In this document: positions 43,791 through 53,307 of the stretch, one piece after another
Position numbering within the stretch: the stretch's first letter is position 1
How the letters are laid out: the number at the start of each line of letters is the position of its first letter
Assembly: GCF_025809055.1 (NCBI RefSeq)
Contig: NZ_CP075529.1
Location: forward strand, 2,963,501 to 3,027,500
From: Devosia sp.
Lineage (GTDB): Bacteria > Pseudomonadota > Alphaproteobacteria > Rhizobiales > Devosiaceae
Direction of reading: 5' to 3'
Length of the DNA: 64,000 nt
Position numbers and translations under genes: made by a program
Notes under the pieces: generated by a model
The model's input: only the letters and a program-made list of their open reading frames with translations
The model's database searches: none
What the model was told of the DNA's origin: nothing

Positions 43791-44727
43791 GGCCCATATC
43801 GGGCTCGATGTCGGCGGCACCGCCGGGCGCTGGGTGGCCTGCGCCGGCGACGGAACGGTGCTGGCGCGCGGTCGGGTGGCAGGCGCCACTGGCCATGTGT
43901 TCAACCCGGCCGAACGCCAGCGCTTGTCGGACTGCTTCGCGCAGCTGGGGGCCGGCCTCGATCAGGCGGGGCTCTCGGCGCGGGGTCTTGTCGCCGGCAT
44001 TACCGGGTTCGGCACCGCCGCTGCAGGTGACATTCGCGCGCTGGCGAGTTCGGCGCTGGCCATTGCGCCGGGCGCCATTGCGGTGATGGATGACATCATT
44101 CTCGCCTATGCCGCCCATTTCCGGCCCGGGGAAGGGCACCTGATTTCAGCCGGAACCGGCTCGATCGGCATTCATGTGACGGCGGCAGGCGCGGTGATCC
44201 GCGTGGGCGGGCGCGGCATCCTGATCGACGATGCGGGTTCGGGCAGCTGGATCGCCCTTGCGGCGCTCGACCGCATCTATCGGGCCATTGACGAGACCGG
44301 CGCGCCAACAGGTGTCGAGATCCTGGCCAGCGAAGTCTTTGCCCTGGTTGGCGGGGCCAGCTGGCATGACGTCCGTCAATATGTCTATGCCGGCGACCGT
44401 GGGCGGATCGGGGCGCTGGCCGTCGGGGTCGGGCGCGCGGCGGCACAGGGGGACGCGGTGGCCATCGCGATCCTGGAGCAGGCGGGGCGCGAACTGGCGC
44501 GGCTGGCTGAAGCGCTTATCGCGCGCGGCGGCAGGCATGAGGTGGCGCTGGTGGGTGGCGTTTTGACCCTGGATGACCGGATTGTCGCGGCAGTGCGCGC
44601 GGCCCTGCCGGGGGTGAGCCTGTCGACGCCCGTCCTGGACGTGGCGCTGGCTGCGGCGCAACTGCCGACGCGGGCGGATGGCGGGGCATGGCGGGACATC
44701 GTCGACCGCCAGCCGGCATTGGGTTAG
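43783..44727 (+). CDS. BadF/BadG/BcrA-family amino-sugar kinase
   Basis: A 314-aa ASKHA kinase of the BadF group, which includes eukaryotic-type GlcNAc kinase and clostridial MurK. The phosphate loop is HIGLDVGGTAGRWVACAGDG, the second phosphate region is LISAGTGSIGIHV and the adenosine region is VALVGGVLTLDD. GTG at 43783 overlaps nanE (GTGA). It is expected to phosphorylate an imported N-acetylated hexosamine such as GlcNAc, MurNAc or ManNAc. It is convergent with the cellulose operon 7 bp away. Confidence 0.85.
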   Translation: MTEAHIGLDVGGTAGRWVACAGDGTVLARGRVAGATGHVFNPAERQRLSDCFAQLGAGLDQAGLSARGLVAGITGFGTAAAGDIRALASSALAIAPGAIAVMDDIILAYAAHFRPGEGHLISAGTGSIGIHVTAAGAVIRVGGRGILIDDAGSGSWIALAALDRIYRAIDETGAPTGVEILASEVFALVGGASWHDVRQYVYAGDRGRIGALAVGVGRAAAQGDAVAIAILEQAGRELARLAEALIARGGRHEVALVGGVLTLDDRIVAAVRAALPGVSLSTPVLDVALAAAQLPTRADGGAWRDIVDRQPALG

Positions 44728-44734
44728 CCGAACG

Positions 44735-46918
44735 TTATTGCGTCGAAGCGCGGATGGCCAGGGCGGAGCGGCTGGCTTCGAGCCCGCTGACCGCATCGCC
44801 ATAGCCGGTGGCGGCGACGGCTTCGAAAATGCGCTCGGCTTCGGCAAAGCGGCGCAGATGATAATAGCTCCACGCGCGCAGGGTGAGCAGGTCATTGCGT
44901 TCCGGCGCGAACCGGGCCCGATGATTGAGCAGATCGATGGCCCGGGCATAGTCGCCGATGCCATAGGCGCTGGTCGCCTTCTGGGTGAGTATGGCGATTT
45001 CCAGTTCGACGATCCGCGCCTGGCTCAGGGGCGCGGCGGCAGCGGCAACGGCGGCCTCATCGCCCAGGCCAAGGCGGATAAAGGCCAGCGACTGCCCATA
45101 GGCGGCATCGCTGCGCGTCCGTTCCGAGCTTGACTGCAGGGCGCGGGCAAAGTGGTCGACGGCCTGGGCAGGCCGGTTGAGACCCATGAGGCACCAGGCA
45201 TGGTTGAGCGCGCCGCCGGGGGAGAGGCTCGTGGCCGGCACGTAGTTCTGGCAGGACCGGCCGCCTGAACTGGCAGAGCCGCCCGATCCGCTGGACGGGG
45301 CAGCCTGGGCGACGCTCGCCTGAGCCGGCTTGCGGAATTCGGAAGCAGGCGGTGCGCGGCTGGTATCGCCGGGCCGCACCGGGCGTGGACGCGGCAAGGG
45401 CAGGGCGCCCGAGGCCGACGTGGCCGGGGCCGCCGAGGTTGCGTTGGCCTGACCGAACTGGGCGATGCGGGCCGAGCGACCGCCCCATTGCGCCCGGATG
45501 GATTCGACCGTGGCGCTGTTGCCCAGCGCATTGGCCGATACCATCAGCCCATAGGCGGCTGGTTCGAGATCGGCCTGCCAGCCGAGCGACAGGGTGAACC
45601 ATTCGAAGGCCGTCTGGGGCTGCTGGTATTCATAGGCATACCAGCCCAGTTCCTGTGCAACATTGGCGCTGCGGGCCGACATGGCGGCGTCGACGATCCG
45701 GCCCAGCACGGTCTGCCCGACATCGGGGCGGCCCTCCACCGACAGCACAGCGGCAGCCACATCGAGGTAGAGTTCCGCCAGCGTCTCGGTATCGGCCCGA
45801 TAATCGGCGATGGCCGCCTCGGCCGCGCGCGGATCGCGCAATTGCAGCAGGGTGACGCCCAGCCCCTCGGCCGAGGCTGCCGAGCTATCGGCCGCCATGG
45901 CCCTCTCGAACATGCGGCGCGCTTCGTTGGGGCGGCTCTGGTCCAGTTCGTAATAGCCGAGCAGGCGGAAATCTTCGGCATTTCCAGCTGCCTCGGCCTC
46001 GGTTTCGAGACGGGCCAGATCGGTGGCGAGCGGCTGTTCGTCGCCCTCTTCGAGGCTTGCAGCGACGGCGCTGCGCGCCAGGTCCAGGCGAATACTGGCA
46101 AATTCACCGAGACCCGCAGCATCCTGGCGCTCCAGTGCCAACAGGGCATCGAGCGCGGTGCGGTCGAGCAATTCGCTCGCCTTCTGAACCGTGGCGAGGC
46201 GTTCGGGGCCATTTTCGCAATTGTCGAGGACATAGCGGTAGGCGTCACTGGCCCGGGCCGCGGCACCGGTGCGGGCAAAAGCCTCTGCCACGCGCCAGAG
46301 ATTGTCGACGCTTTCGCAGATCAGCAGTTGCGGATTGTTGGCGGCGACGGAAATCACGGCCTCATATTCGCCTGCATCGGAGGCATTGCGTAGCCTTTGC
46401 GTGGCCTCGCCCAGCGCCAGGCTTTGCAGCAGGTCTGCCGATGGTTGGTAATTGGGGTCCTTTTCCTGCAGCGCGGCAATGGCGGCACGCGTGCCGGCAT
46501 AGTCCCCGGCGCTGAACAACTCCCAGATGGTGATGATGTCCTGATTGGGAGAAACGTCCTCGGCCAGCGGATCGGCCGGCGGCTGCCAGCCTGGATGGAG
46601 GATGCGAAGCCGGTCGATTTCCCGCTGCATGCGCTCAAGATCACCCTGGCGGGCAAAGTAGCGCAGCGCCGTCTCGTCGACCTCCGAGCTTCCCGCCTGC
46701 GCGGTTGCGGCAGGAGCCGCAGCGGGCGGCGTCGTATTGCCGGCAGGGGCCTCCGATGCCGGCTCGATGGTTGTCTGCACATCGAGCGGGGCCTGCGCCA
46801 TCAGCCGGAACGGCTCGACCTTGGCCTGGGCACTGGCCGGGCCGAACTGGGCGGTCGTGAGGGTGAAGGATGCGCCCCCGATCAGGAGCAGGGGCAGGGC
46901 AATATAAAGGACTTTCAC
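44735..46918 (-). CDS. TPR-repeat protein of cellulose operon (BcsC N-half-like)
   Basis: A 727-aa exported or membrane-anchored protein. The N-terminal hydrophobic stretch is about residues 2-28 (VKVLYIALPLLLIGGASFT). Many TPR-like helical repeats follow (for example YARAIDLLNHRARFAPERNDLLTLRAWSYYHLRRFAEAERIF near the C-terminus). A Pro/Ala-rich linker lies near residues 505-545. The protein ends in TPRs, without the 16-18-stranded outer-membrane barrel of BcsC. GTG at 46918 overlaps bcsZ (GTGA). It is likely a periplasmic scaffold for the cellulose complex; BcsK-like is another possible name. Confidence 0.8.
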   Translation of the reverse strand: MKVLYIALPLLLIGGASFTLTTAQFGPASAQAKVEPFRLMAQAPLDVQTTIEPASEAPAGNTTPPAAAPAATAQAGSSEVDETALRYFARQGDLERMQREIDRLRILHPGWQPPADPLAEDVSPNQDIITIWELFSAGDYAGTRAAIAALQEKDPNYQPSADLLQSLALGEATQRLRNASDAGEYEAVISVAANNPQLLICESVDNLWRVAEAFARTGAAARASDAYRYVLDNCENGPERLATVQKASELLDRTALDALLALERQDAAGLGEFASIRLDLARSAVAASLEEGDEQPLATDLARLETEAEAAGNAEDFRLLGYYELDQSRPNEARRMFERAMAADSSAASAEGLGVTLLQLRDPRAAEAAIADYRADTETLAELYLDVAAAVLSVEGRPDVGQTVLGRIVDAAMSARSANVAQELGWYAYEYQQPQTAFEWFTLSLGWQADLEPAAYGLMVSANALGNSATVESIRAQWGGRSARIAQFGQANATSAAPATSASGALPLPRPRPVRPGDTSRAPPASEFRKPAQASVAQAAPSSGSGGSASSGGRSCQNYVPATSLSPGGALNHAWCLMGLNRPAQAVDHFARALQSSSERTRSDAAYGQSLAFIRLGLGDEAAVAAAAAPLSQARIVELEIAILTQKATSAYGIGDYARAIDLLNHRARFAPERNDLLTLRAWSYYHLRRFAEAERIFEAVAATGYGDAVSGLEASRSALAIRASTQ

Positions 46919-47958
46919 GATCCGGCCTCCACCAGGCAAGCCGGACTGTTGCGGCGCAGATGATCCAGCAACAGCAATTGCAGCGTTGCGGCGTAATAGC
47001 TGGTGGCCGACAGGCTGCGCAGGTCCTGGGGAACCGGCTTGCCGTCCAGCACACAATCCATCGCCGCCACGATCAGGCGATAGCCCGGCTCACCAATGGG
47101 TTCGAGCATCTGTCCGGAGACCACGTCGACCTTTCCCATTCCGAAGCTGCCGGCATTCTTGCGGAATGCCCTGATCGCTTCTGCGTCCAGTCCGGCCCGC
47201 ATCAGGTAGAGCGGAACGCGGATGCCATTATAGCCGAACTCGGGCGGGAAATCTTCAGCCGGCTTCTGGCGGCCATCCTCCAACTGCACCCAGTCGGCGG
47301 GCACACCGGCGGTCGTCTGGCGCGCCCGGCGCAGGATTTCGAGGCCCGCGTCACTGACGCCCTGCCAGTTGATGGTCGGGCTGACCTCGGCAAAGACGGG
47401 AAAGGTCTCGTAGATCCAGTAAGAGGGGTTGAGCACCGGCCCGCCTTCGCCGGCGTCACGGTCGAAGCCCTCGGCCCCCGGCAGGATGACCGGAAGCCCA
47501 TCCGCCGTCACCAGCATGGTTTCGCCAATGGTCTGGACGATCGGCAGGGCCAGGTCCAGGTAGGACTGTTCGCTCCAGGCGCGCGACGCCAGGATGAGGC
47601 CATAGGCGATCAGCATGTCGCCGTCGGTGGCATTGTTGATATCGGTGATATGCGGGCTGGCCTCTGGCTCCCAGCGCCAGGCGGCAAGCCCGTCGTCCCG
47701 TACCAGCAATTCGGTGCTGGTAAAGCTCCAGATACGCTCGAAACTGGCGCGGTCATCGGCGAGGGCTGAAAGGATCAGCCCATAGCCCTGACTTTCGCTG
47801 TGGCTGATGCCGCCATTGGCCGTATCGATGACCCGCCCTTCCGGGGAAACATAGGCGGAAAGGTAATCCTGCCATTCGGTTTCGGTGAACACCGTGCTGG
47901 CCGCGGCACTGCCGCCGAGGAGCGTCATGGACATGATGAGTGCGCTCAAAGCCTTCAT
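46915..47958 (-). CDS. bcsZ: Endo-1,4-beta-glucanase, GH8 (BcsZ)
   Basis: A 347-aa periplasmic glycoside hydrolase family 8. The signal peptide is about residues 1-20 (ends GGSAAAS). The catalytic acid Glu is in SHSESQGYGLIL and the Asp in NNATDGDMLIAYGL, both in the usual places. NPSYWIYETFPVF and FGYNGIRVPLYLMRAG are family motifs. It trims or edits cellulose as it is exported. It overlaps bcsB by 4 bp at its start. Confidence 0.92.
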   Translation of the reverse strand: MKALSALIMSMTLLGGSAAASTVFTETEWQDYLSAYVSPEGRVIDTANGGISHSESQGYGLILSALADDRASFERIWSFTSTELLVRDDGLAAWRWEPEASPHITDINNATDGDMLIAYGLILASRAWSEQSYLDLALPIVQTIGETMLVTADGLPVILPGAEGFDRDAGEGGPVLNPSYWIYETFPVFAEVSPTINWQGVSDAGLEILRRARQTTAGVPADWVQLEDGRQKPAEDFPPEFGYNGIRVPLYLMRAGLDAEAIRAFRKNAGSFGMGKVDVVSGQMLEPIGEPGYRLIVAAMDCVLDGKPVPQDLRSLSATSYYAATLQLLLLDHLRRNSPACLVEAGS

Positions 47959-50195
47959 TTGCGACGCCCCAATTGTGTCAGCACCAGCGACGAGGTGAAG
48001 GTGAGAATGACTGCCGCCAGAACCACGGCCGCAGCAAAGTAGAGCAGGTTGCCGGAAAACCAGTTGGCGGCGATCAGGCGCAGGTTGGTCAGCGAGAAGG
48101 GCTGCGTTTCAACCAGGACCGGTTGGGTGGCCTCAAGTGTTTCCACCCGGCCATCCTCGATCGAGATTGCCGCCAGCCGGCCGGAAACCTCGCGCCAGCG
48201 ATCGGTGACGATCATCTGCTCGGTGCCGCTGCGCAGCGTGGCATTGTCCGACGCCGTCAGGACCGTCCAGAGCCCGCCTTCGCCGTGCCGGACCTGTGTC
48301 AGCACCGCCTCGTCGGACTTGGGCACATAAAGGCTGTCGCGAGGCCTGATGATCATCAGGTCGGCGAGTTGCAGCCCCACCTGGTCGAGCGCCCATTGCA
48401 CCGGTTCGGGCAGGGTGCGCTGCTGTCCGGCCGTATCGAACTGATTGAGCGCGTCGTCTTCGGCGGAGGGCCTGAGGGCACTTGGAGCAATGCCGGTGCG
48501 CCCCACCACCGGAGACGGCATTTCGGTGAGGGGCATGACGATCAGCGCGTCGTCTCCGGGACCGACACTGGCGGCATCGGTTACCTCGAACGCGATGACA
48601 TCGTCGGACGAGGCGGCAATGCGGGCGGCCAGCATCATGGCCGACAGGACCGCGTCCTCGGTATTGCCCAGCACGGCGGGCACGGATTCGCGCTCGGTAT
48701 AGGGCCAGCCGGTGCCGGCCAGAACCAGCAGGTCCGGCACCACGCCGATGCGCGCATAGTCGGGAAAGCGGAGTTCGGAACTGTTGGACAAGACGAACCG
48801 CACCGGCGCCTGGCCGGTCCAGCCGGCGCTGCACACGCTATCGGTGGCCGATTGCACATTGACGGCAATGACCGCCTCGTTGCGCCCCGGCCGCAGGCTG
48901 GTCATGGGAATGCGGATCACAGACTTGCGCAGCTGGCCGCCATCGGTGCGCAGCAGCGGCGTCGCCGAGGCGATCTGCCCGTTGGTATAGACGTCGATCT
49001 CGCTGCCGGGCAGGACGTCTGCCGAATAGGCGGCATCGAGCACCAGGTCGAGCTCGCCATAGCGATAGGCGTAGAAATCGTAGGGCAGGTTGAATTGGAC
49101 TTCCGTGGTCAGCCGCCGGCCGGTGAATTCGGCGGTGGGCATGGCCAGATCGGACAGGACAACCGATTGTCCGCTAAGGATCATGGGATGGGGGTCGGCA
49201 AGATCGATGCGCGGCAGCGAACCATCGCCGGCGCTGGCCAGAACCGCCTCCCCGGCGCGGGCCACAGATGCCCAATCGGGTCCGCTGACCACCAGGGTCG
49301 TGGCACCACTGGCAAGCGGCACAAGCGCTGCCAGCGGCGCTGCCTCGGCCTGGCTGCGGATGGCTGCGAGACTTTCCGGCAGATCGGCTGCGGGCATCAC
49401 GACGAGGTCGAGTACCCCCGCCGCATAGCGCTCCGAGAGGGCATCGGCCACCTCGATATGCATCTGCGGCACGTGCAGCGCCAGCGCCAGCGCCTGACTG
49501 AGGCCCAGGAGGGTGGTGGCGGTCTGGCGTGAGGTCAGTTCGCGCGTGAGAAGGCGCACGCGGGTGGCGCCAGTTTCATCGACCCCCACAGCGGCGAGAT
49601 CGGTCAGCTGCGTCAGCTGCCCCACGCCGTCCCCATCCAGAACCAGCTTCAGGTTCTGCGCGGGCAATTCGGTCCAGAGTTCATAGGTCGAGGCCACCGA
49701 ACAATCGGTGCGGTGGCGCGCGACACTGGAAAATTCCACGACATTGGGCCCGGCGCGGAGGATGCCGGACGGCAGATCGATGGCGCGCGCGGCCGGAGCG
49801 CTGGAGGCACCAAGCGGCACGCTGGCAATCTCGGTCTGGTTGACGCGGACCCGCAGGTTGGAAATTTCGGGGGCGACGACGAGCGAATTGAGAAAGCCGA
49901 ATTCGAGCCGTGCCGCGGCGCTGGCCTGGGCCTCGGTCAGATAGACGACCATGGAGGTGCGGCTTTCCTCGCCGGTCAGCAGCATGGACTGCTGGGGGAG
50001 GAGATAACGCGCGAACGGTTCGGCAAGCGCCGCGACCGGCGGCGGCGTGACCGCGCCCCCGGCTGGATCGCCTGGGGCGGTCTCGGGCGTCACACGGTCA
50101 CTTTCGGGCGACATGTCGAACGGGGTGACCTGCGCCAGGGCGGGTATTGCGGCGGCAAGCATTGCGGCAAGCGAGAGGGTGGCCAATCTAGTCAT
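47955..50195 (-). CDS. bcsB: Cellulose synthase regulatory subunit BcsB
   Basis: A 746-aa periplasmic protein with signal peptide about residues 1-22 (ends PALAQ) and a single C-terminal helix (NLLYFAAAVVLAAVILTFTSSLVL) that anchors it beside BcsA. Carbohydrate-binding and flavodoxin-like repeats are typical: ESRTSMVVYLTEAQASAAARLEFGFLNSLVVAPEISNLRVRVN, and a C-terminal AVNVQSATDSVCSAGWTGQAPVRFVLSNSSELRFPDYARIG. Start 50195 overlaps the bcsA end by 8 bp. It guides the growing glucan through the periplasm. Confidence 0.92.
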   Translation of the reverse strand: MTRLATLSLAAMLAAAIPALAQVTPFDMSPESDRVTPETAPGDPAGGAVTPPPVAALAEPFARYLLPQQSMLLTGEESRTSMVVYLTEAQASAAARLEFGFLNSLVVAPEISNLRVRVNQTEIASVPLGASSAPAARAIDLPSGILRAGPNVVEFSSVARHRTDCSVASTYELWTELPAQNLKLVLDGDGVGQLTQLTDLAAVGVDETGATRVRLLTRELTSRQTATTLLGLSQALALALHVPQMHIEVADALSERYAAGVLDLVVMPAADLPESLAAIRSQAEAAPLAALVPLASGATTLVVSGPDWASVARAGEAVLASAGDGSLPRIDLADPHPMILSGQSVVLSDLAMPTAEFTGRRLTTEVQFNLPYDFYAYRYGELDLVLDAAYSADVLPGSEIDVYTNGQIASATPLLRTDGGQLRKSVIRIPMTSLRPGRNEAVIAVNVQSATDSVCSAGWTGQAPVRFVLSNSSELRFPDYARIGVVPDLLVLAGTGWPYTERESVPAVLGNTEDAVLSAMMLAARIAASSDDVIAFEVTDAASVGPGDDALIVMPLTEMPSPVVGRTGIAPSALRPSAEDDALNQFDTAGQQRTLPEPVQWALDQVGLQLADLMIIRPRDSLYVPKSDEAVLTQVRHGEGGLWTVLTASDNATLRSGTEQMIVTDRWREVSGRLAAISIEDGRVETLEATQPVLVETQPFSLTNLRLIAANWFSGNLLYFAAAVVLAAVILTFTSSLVLTQLGRRK

Positions 50196-52356
50196 TGGCG
50201 GCCTTCCCCGACCCGAAGCGCAGGAAATAGGTGAGGCCACGTCCGGTCTGGTAGAGCGCGATGCCAAGGAACCGGATGGTGCCGCGGATAATGCCGATAT
50301 TGATCTGCCGGCTCCGCTGCCGGGCCTGCCAGGTGGCCGAATTGGCGAACAGCAGATCGGCGATCAGGCGGTAATCGAGGCCGCGCTCGGGCATGTAGCG
50401 GCAACCGAGGACAGCGCCCTTGCCCTGGGCCAGCACCGAGCGGATGAAGACCGATAGTTCGGTGACGCCGGCATCGGAAAGCGGAGTGAACTTGACCACG
50501 GTCGGCGCGCCGCGGGCGAGACCGGCGGCCCCGCCGGGCAGGCGGACCGCAAGCCCCCCGCTCGACACGTTGATGATCGCGCCCTTGACCCAGCTGCCAT
50601 CGGCGGCCTGCACCTCGCAACGGCGCTCGATGGCCACGCGGCGGCTGGCGCGGATCTCCCGGCGTTCGGAAACCACGCCCAGCGCGCAACCCGCCAGGAT
50701 CAGGTTGAAGATATTCCAGCCGCCCACCACCATGGTGACCTCGGCGCGATAGGGTTCGGCGCCGATCTTGAAGATGGTCATGCTGACCGCGACCAGCAGC
50801 AGCAGGAAGATGATGTAGAAGGGCCGCGCGAGCTCAGATAGCCGCGCCTTGTCGACGCTTTCGTCCTTGGCCGTGACATTGAATGTGGGCCGGCGCGGAT
50901 TGCGGATCACCGAGAACAGCGCCCCCAACAGGTGCACCGACTGCACATATTCATAGAGCTCGGAAATCCATGGCCAGCGCCAGCGGCCAAACAGGGAGTT
51001 CTGCATGACCAGGTTCACCAGCACATAGGTGAGCGTATAGGCGGCAAAATCCCCGCCCGAGGCGGTGAAGATCTGCAGGTCGAAGAACAGGTAGCAGAAC
51101 GGGGCGAACAGGAAGATCATGCGCGGCAGCGGAAACAGCCAGAACATGGTGCTGGAGAGGTAACTCAGCCGCTGCACCAGCTTGAGCCCGCGCTTGAACA
51201 GCGGAAAGCTGAACAGCATGATCTGCATCATGCCCTGGGCCCAGCGCGTCCGCTGGCCGATGAAGCTGGCAAAGGTCGCCGGCTGCAGTCCGGCCACCAG
51301 CGGCTTGTCGACATAGATCGAATTCCAGCCCCGGCTGTGCAGCTCGATGGCGGTTTCGCAATCCTCGGTGATCGAGCGCCCGGCAAAGCCATTGGTCGCC
51401 TGCAGCGCCTCGCGCCGCAACAGGGCCGCCGAACCGCAGAAGAAGGCAGCGTTCCAGCGGTCGAGCCCGCGCTGGATGATGCCGTAGAACATCTCGTTTT
51501 CCGACGGCATCACCTCGAAGGTGCGCAAGTTGCGCTCGACGGGGTCCGGATTGAGGAAGAAGTGCGGCGTCTGCACCAGGAACAGGCGCTCGTCCCGCGC
51601 GAAATAGGGTACGGTTTCCTGCAGGAAATCGCGGGCCGGGGCGTGGTCCGCGTCGAAAACGGCGACATACTCGCCGGCGGAATTGGCCAGGCCATTGTTG
51701 AGATTGCCGGCCTTGGCGTGCTCATTGGCCTCGCGCGTCAGATAGCGGCAATCGAGCTCGTCGCACAATTGGCGCAGAAGCTCGTAGCGATCCTGGGCGG
51801 CGCCGGCCACTTCGGGATCGGGATGGTTGCGCTTGGCATCGGTGCCGCCATCGTCGAGCAGCCAGACGGTGAAACGGTCGGTCGGATAGTCCATGGCCTT
51901 GGCGGCCGCCAGGGTGCCGGCCAGGAGCTCGTAGTCTTCGTTGTAGGTGGGGATGAATACATCCACCAGGGGCGCCGCCTCGCCTTCGGCCAGCCGCACC
52001 GATGGCCGGGAGGGAATGGGCTTGATGACCACGAACAGGCTGAGGAACAGCATGAGGATGCAGTACATCTCGGCCAGATACAGCAGCAGGCCGGGGATGA
52101 AGTCGGCGAGGTTGTCGACGGAAGGGATGGTGCTGGTGGTGCGCCAATAGGCGTAGCGCAGCACGATGATGGTGCCCAGCGCCAGCAGCAGCAGGCGCCA
52201 GTTGCCCTCGAACCCCAGAAGCTTGATCACCGCCATCAGCAGGATCAGCACCACGGCCATGACCAGGTGCACCTGCAGGCTCACCGGAATGGTCAGAAGC
52301 ACCAGCGTGGCCGCTGCCGCCAGAAGCCAGATCAGGATGGTCAGCGCTTTGGACAT
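50188..52356 (-). CDS. bcsA: Cellulose synthase catalytic subunit BcsA
   Basis: A 722-aa GT2 glycosyltransferase in the inner membrane that makes beta-1,4-glucan from UDP-glucose and extrudes it. The UDP-binding Asp is in LLDDGGTDAKR, DxD is in VFDADHAPA, the catalytic TED is in SITEDCETA and the QxxRW motif is QRTRW. Helices precede and follow the GT domain. The C-terminal PilZ domain retains the c-di-GMP residues (RREIRASRRVAIERRCEV and NVSSGG), so c-di-GMP activation is expected. It is the second gene of the operon, 24 bp after bcsN. Confidence 0.95.
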   Translation of the reverse strand: MSKALTILIWLLAAAATLVLLTIPVSLQVHLVMAVVLILLMAVIKLLGFEGNWRLLLLALGTIIVLRYAYWRTTSTIPSVDNLADFIPGLLLYLAEMYCILMLFLSLFVVIKPIPSRPSVRLAEGEAAPLVDVFIPTYNEDYELLAGTLAAAKAMDYPTDRFTVWLLDDGGTDAKRNHPDPEVAGAAQDRYELLRQLCDELDCRYLTREANEHAKAGNLNNGLANSAGEYVAVFDADHAPARDFLQETVPYFARDERLFLVQTPHFFLNPDPVERNLRTFEVMPSENEMFYGIIQRGLDRWNAAFFCGSAALLRREALQATNGFAGRSITEDCETAIELHSRGWNSIYVDKPLVAGLQPATFASFIGQRTRWAQGMMQIMLFSFPLFKRGLKLVQRLSYLSSTMFWLFPLPRMIFLFAPFCYLFFDLQIFTASGGDFAAYTLTYVLVNLVMQNSLFGRWRWPWISELYEYVQSVHLLGALFSVIRNPRRPTFNVTAKDESVDKARLSELARPFYIIFLLLLVAVSMTIFKIGAEPYRAEVTMVVGGWNIFNLILAGCALGVVSERREIRASRRVAIERRCEVQAADGSWVKGAIINVSSGGLAVRLPGGAAGLARGAPTVVKFTPLSDAGVTELSVFIRSVLAQGKGAVLGCRYMPERGLDYRLIADLLFANSATWQARQRSRQINIGIIRGTIRFLGIALYQTGRGLTYFLRFGSGKAAND

Positions 52357-52380
52357 GAGAACTCCGAAACCAGGCGCTGG

Positions 52381-53307
52381 TCAGTTCTGTCCGCCCGGCG
52401 GGGGCGGCACGATGACGGTATTGGTCGGCGGCAGGGGCACGGTGGGACCTGTAACCCCGCTGCCGGGTGGAGTGGGCACAACGGGCGTGCCCGTTGGTGT
52501 CGGCACGATGGGCGTGCCGGGTGGCGGGGTCACCACGACCGGCGTCTGCACGACCGGCACGGTCCTGACCGTGGGCGGCGTCGGGCGCGGCTGGGCCGGC
52601 GGGCGGCTGGTCGGGATCACCTCGGCAAAGCCCTGCGCGCCGACCGGCACGATCGGCGCCGACAAAGCCCCGATCCTGGCCGGGGCGCGGCCCGGTGGAA
52701 AGACGCTGACATCGAGCCGCAGCTGGTACATGACCGCGAGCAGTTCCTGCTCGGTGGCGCGCTGCTTGCACAATTGCAGGCGAATGAAGATGGTGCCGCG
52801 GCCCACCGAGCCCGAAGGGCGCGTGGTCGGTTCGATGCGCTGCCAGGCATAGATGCAGGTATCGCCATTGGCCGGCTTGCCGATGGCATAGCCGAACGGG
52901 CCATAGGCGTTCTGCACGTAATAGGGCGAAACCGCCATGCCGGTATCGGGCCAGGCTGCCAGTGCCTCCTCGGTCAGATTGACCTGGGTGAACGGCACGT
53001 CCTTGAGCCGGGCATCGGAGCCGTCACCGCCCGCGCCTTCGAACAGGATCACCGATATCTTGTTCTCGCCCGGCGTGCGCGCCTGGGTGACGAGGGAAAT
53101 GTCCTGCTTGAGCGCATTGGGATAGGTGGTCGAGACGACCTTGGAAATGGCCGGACCGCCCACGGGCGGCATGATCATGGCATCGGCCGGGGTAACGATG
53201 CGCGCTTCCTGAGGCGGCAGTTCGCGCGTCGTCGAACAACCGGCCAGGCCGGCGACCAGCAGACTCAGCATAAGAAGCCGTGTCGCGGATTTGGAGAACG
53301 CTGTCAC
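52381..53307 (-). CDS. bcsN: Cellulose biosynthesis protein BcsN (lipoprotein)
   Basis: A 308-aa lipoprotein: LLMLSLLVAGLAGCSTT is a lipobox with the modified Cys near residue 24. The body (TTYPNALKQDISLVTQARTPGENKISV, YYVQNAYGPFGYAIGKPANGDTCIYAWQRIE) matches the BcsN family found in alphaproteobacterial cellulose operons. The C-terminal 75 residues are extremely proline-rich, with repeated GTPxVPTP units. GTG 53307 is the likely start; the frame is open further but lacks a signal there. It leads the bcsN-A-B-Z-TPR operon. Its biochemical role is unknown. Confidence 0.85.
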   Translation of the reverse strand: MTAFSKSATRLLMLSLLVAGLAGCSTTRELPPQEARIVTPADAMIMPPVGGPAISKVVSTTYPNALKQDISLVTQARTPGENKISVILFEGAGGDGSDARLKDVPFTQVNLTEEALAAWPDTGMAVSPYYVQNAYGPFGYAIGKPANGDTCIYAWQRIEPTTRPSGSVGRGTIFIRLQLCKQRATEQELLAVMYQLRLDVSVFPPGRAPARIGALSAPIVPVGAQGFAEVIPTSRPPAQPRPTPPTVRTVPVVQTPVVVTPPPGTPIVPTPTGTPVVPTPPGSGVTGPTVPLPPTNTVIVPPPPGGQN

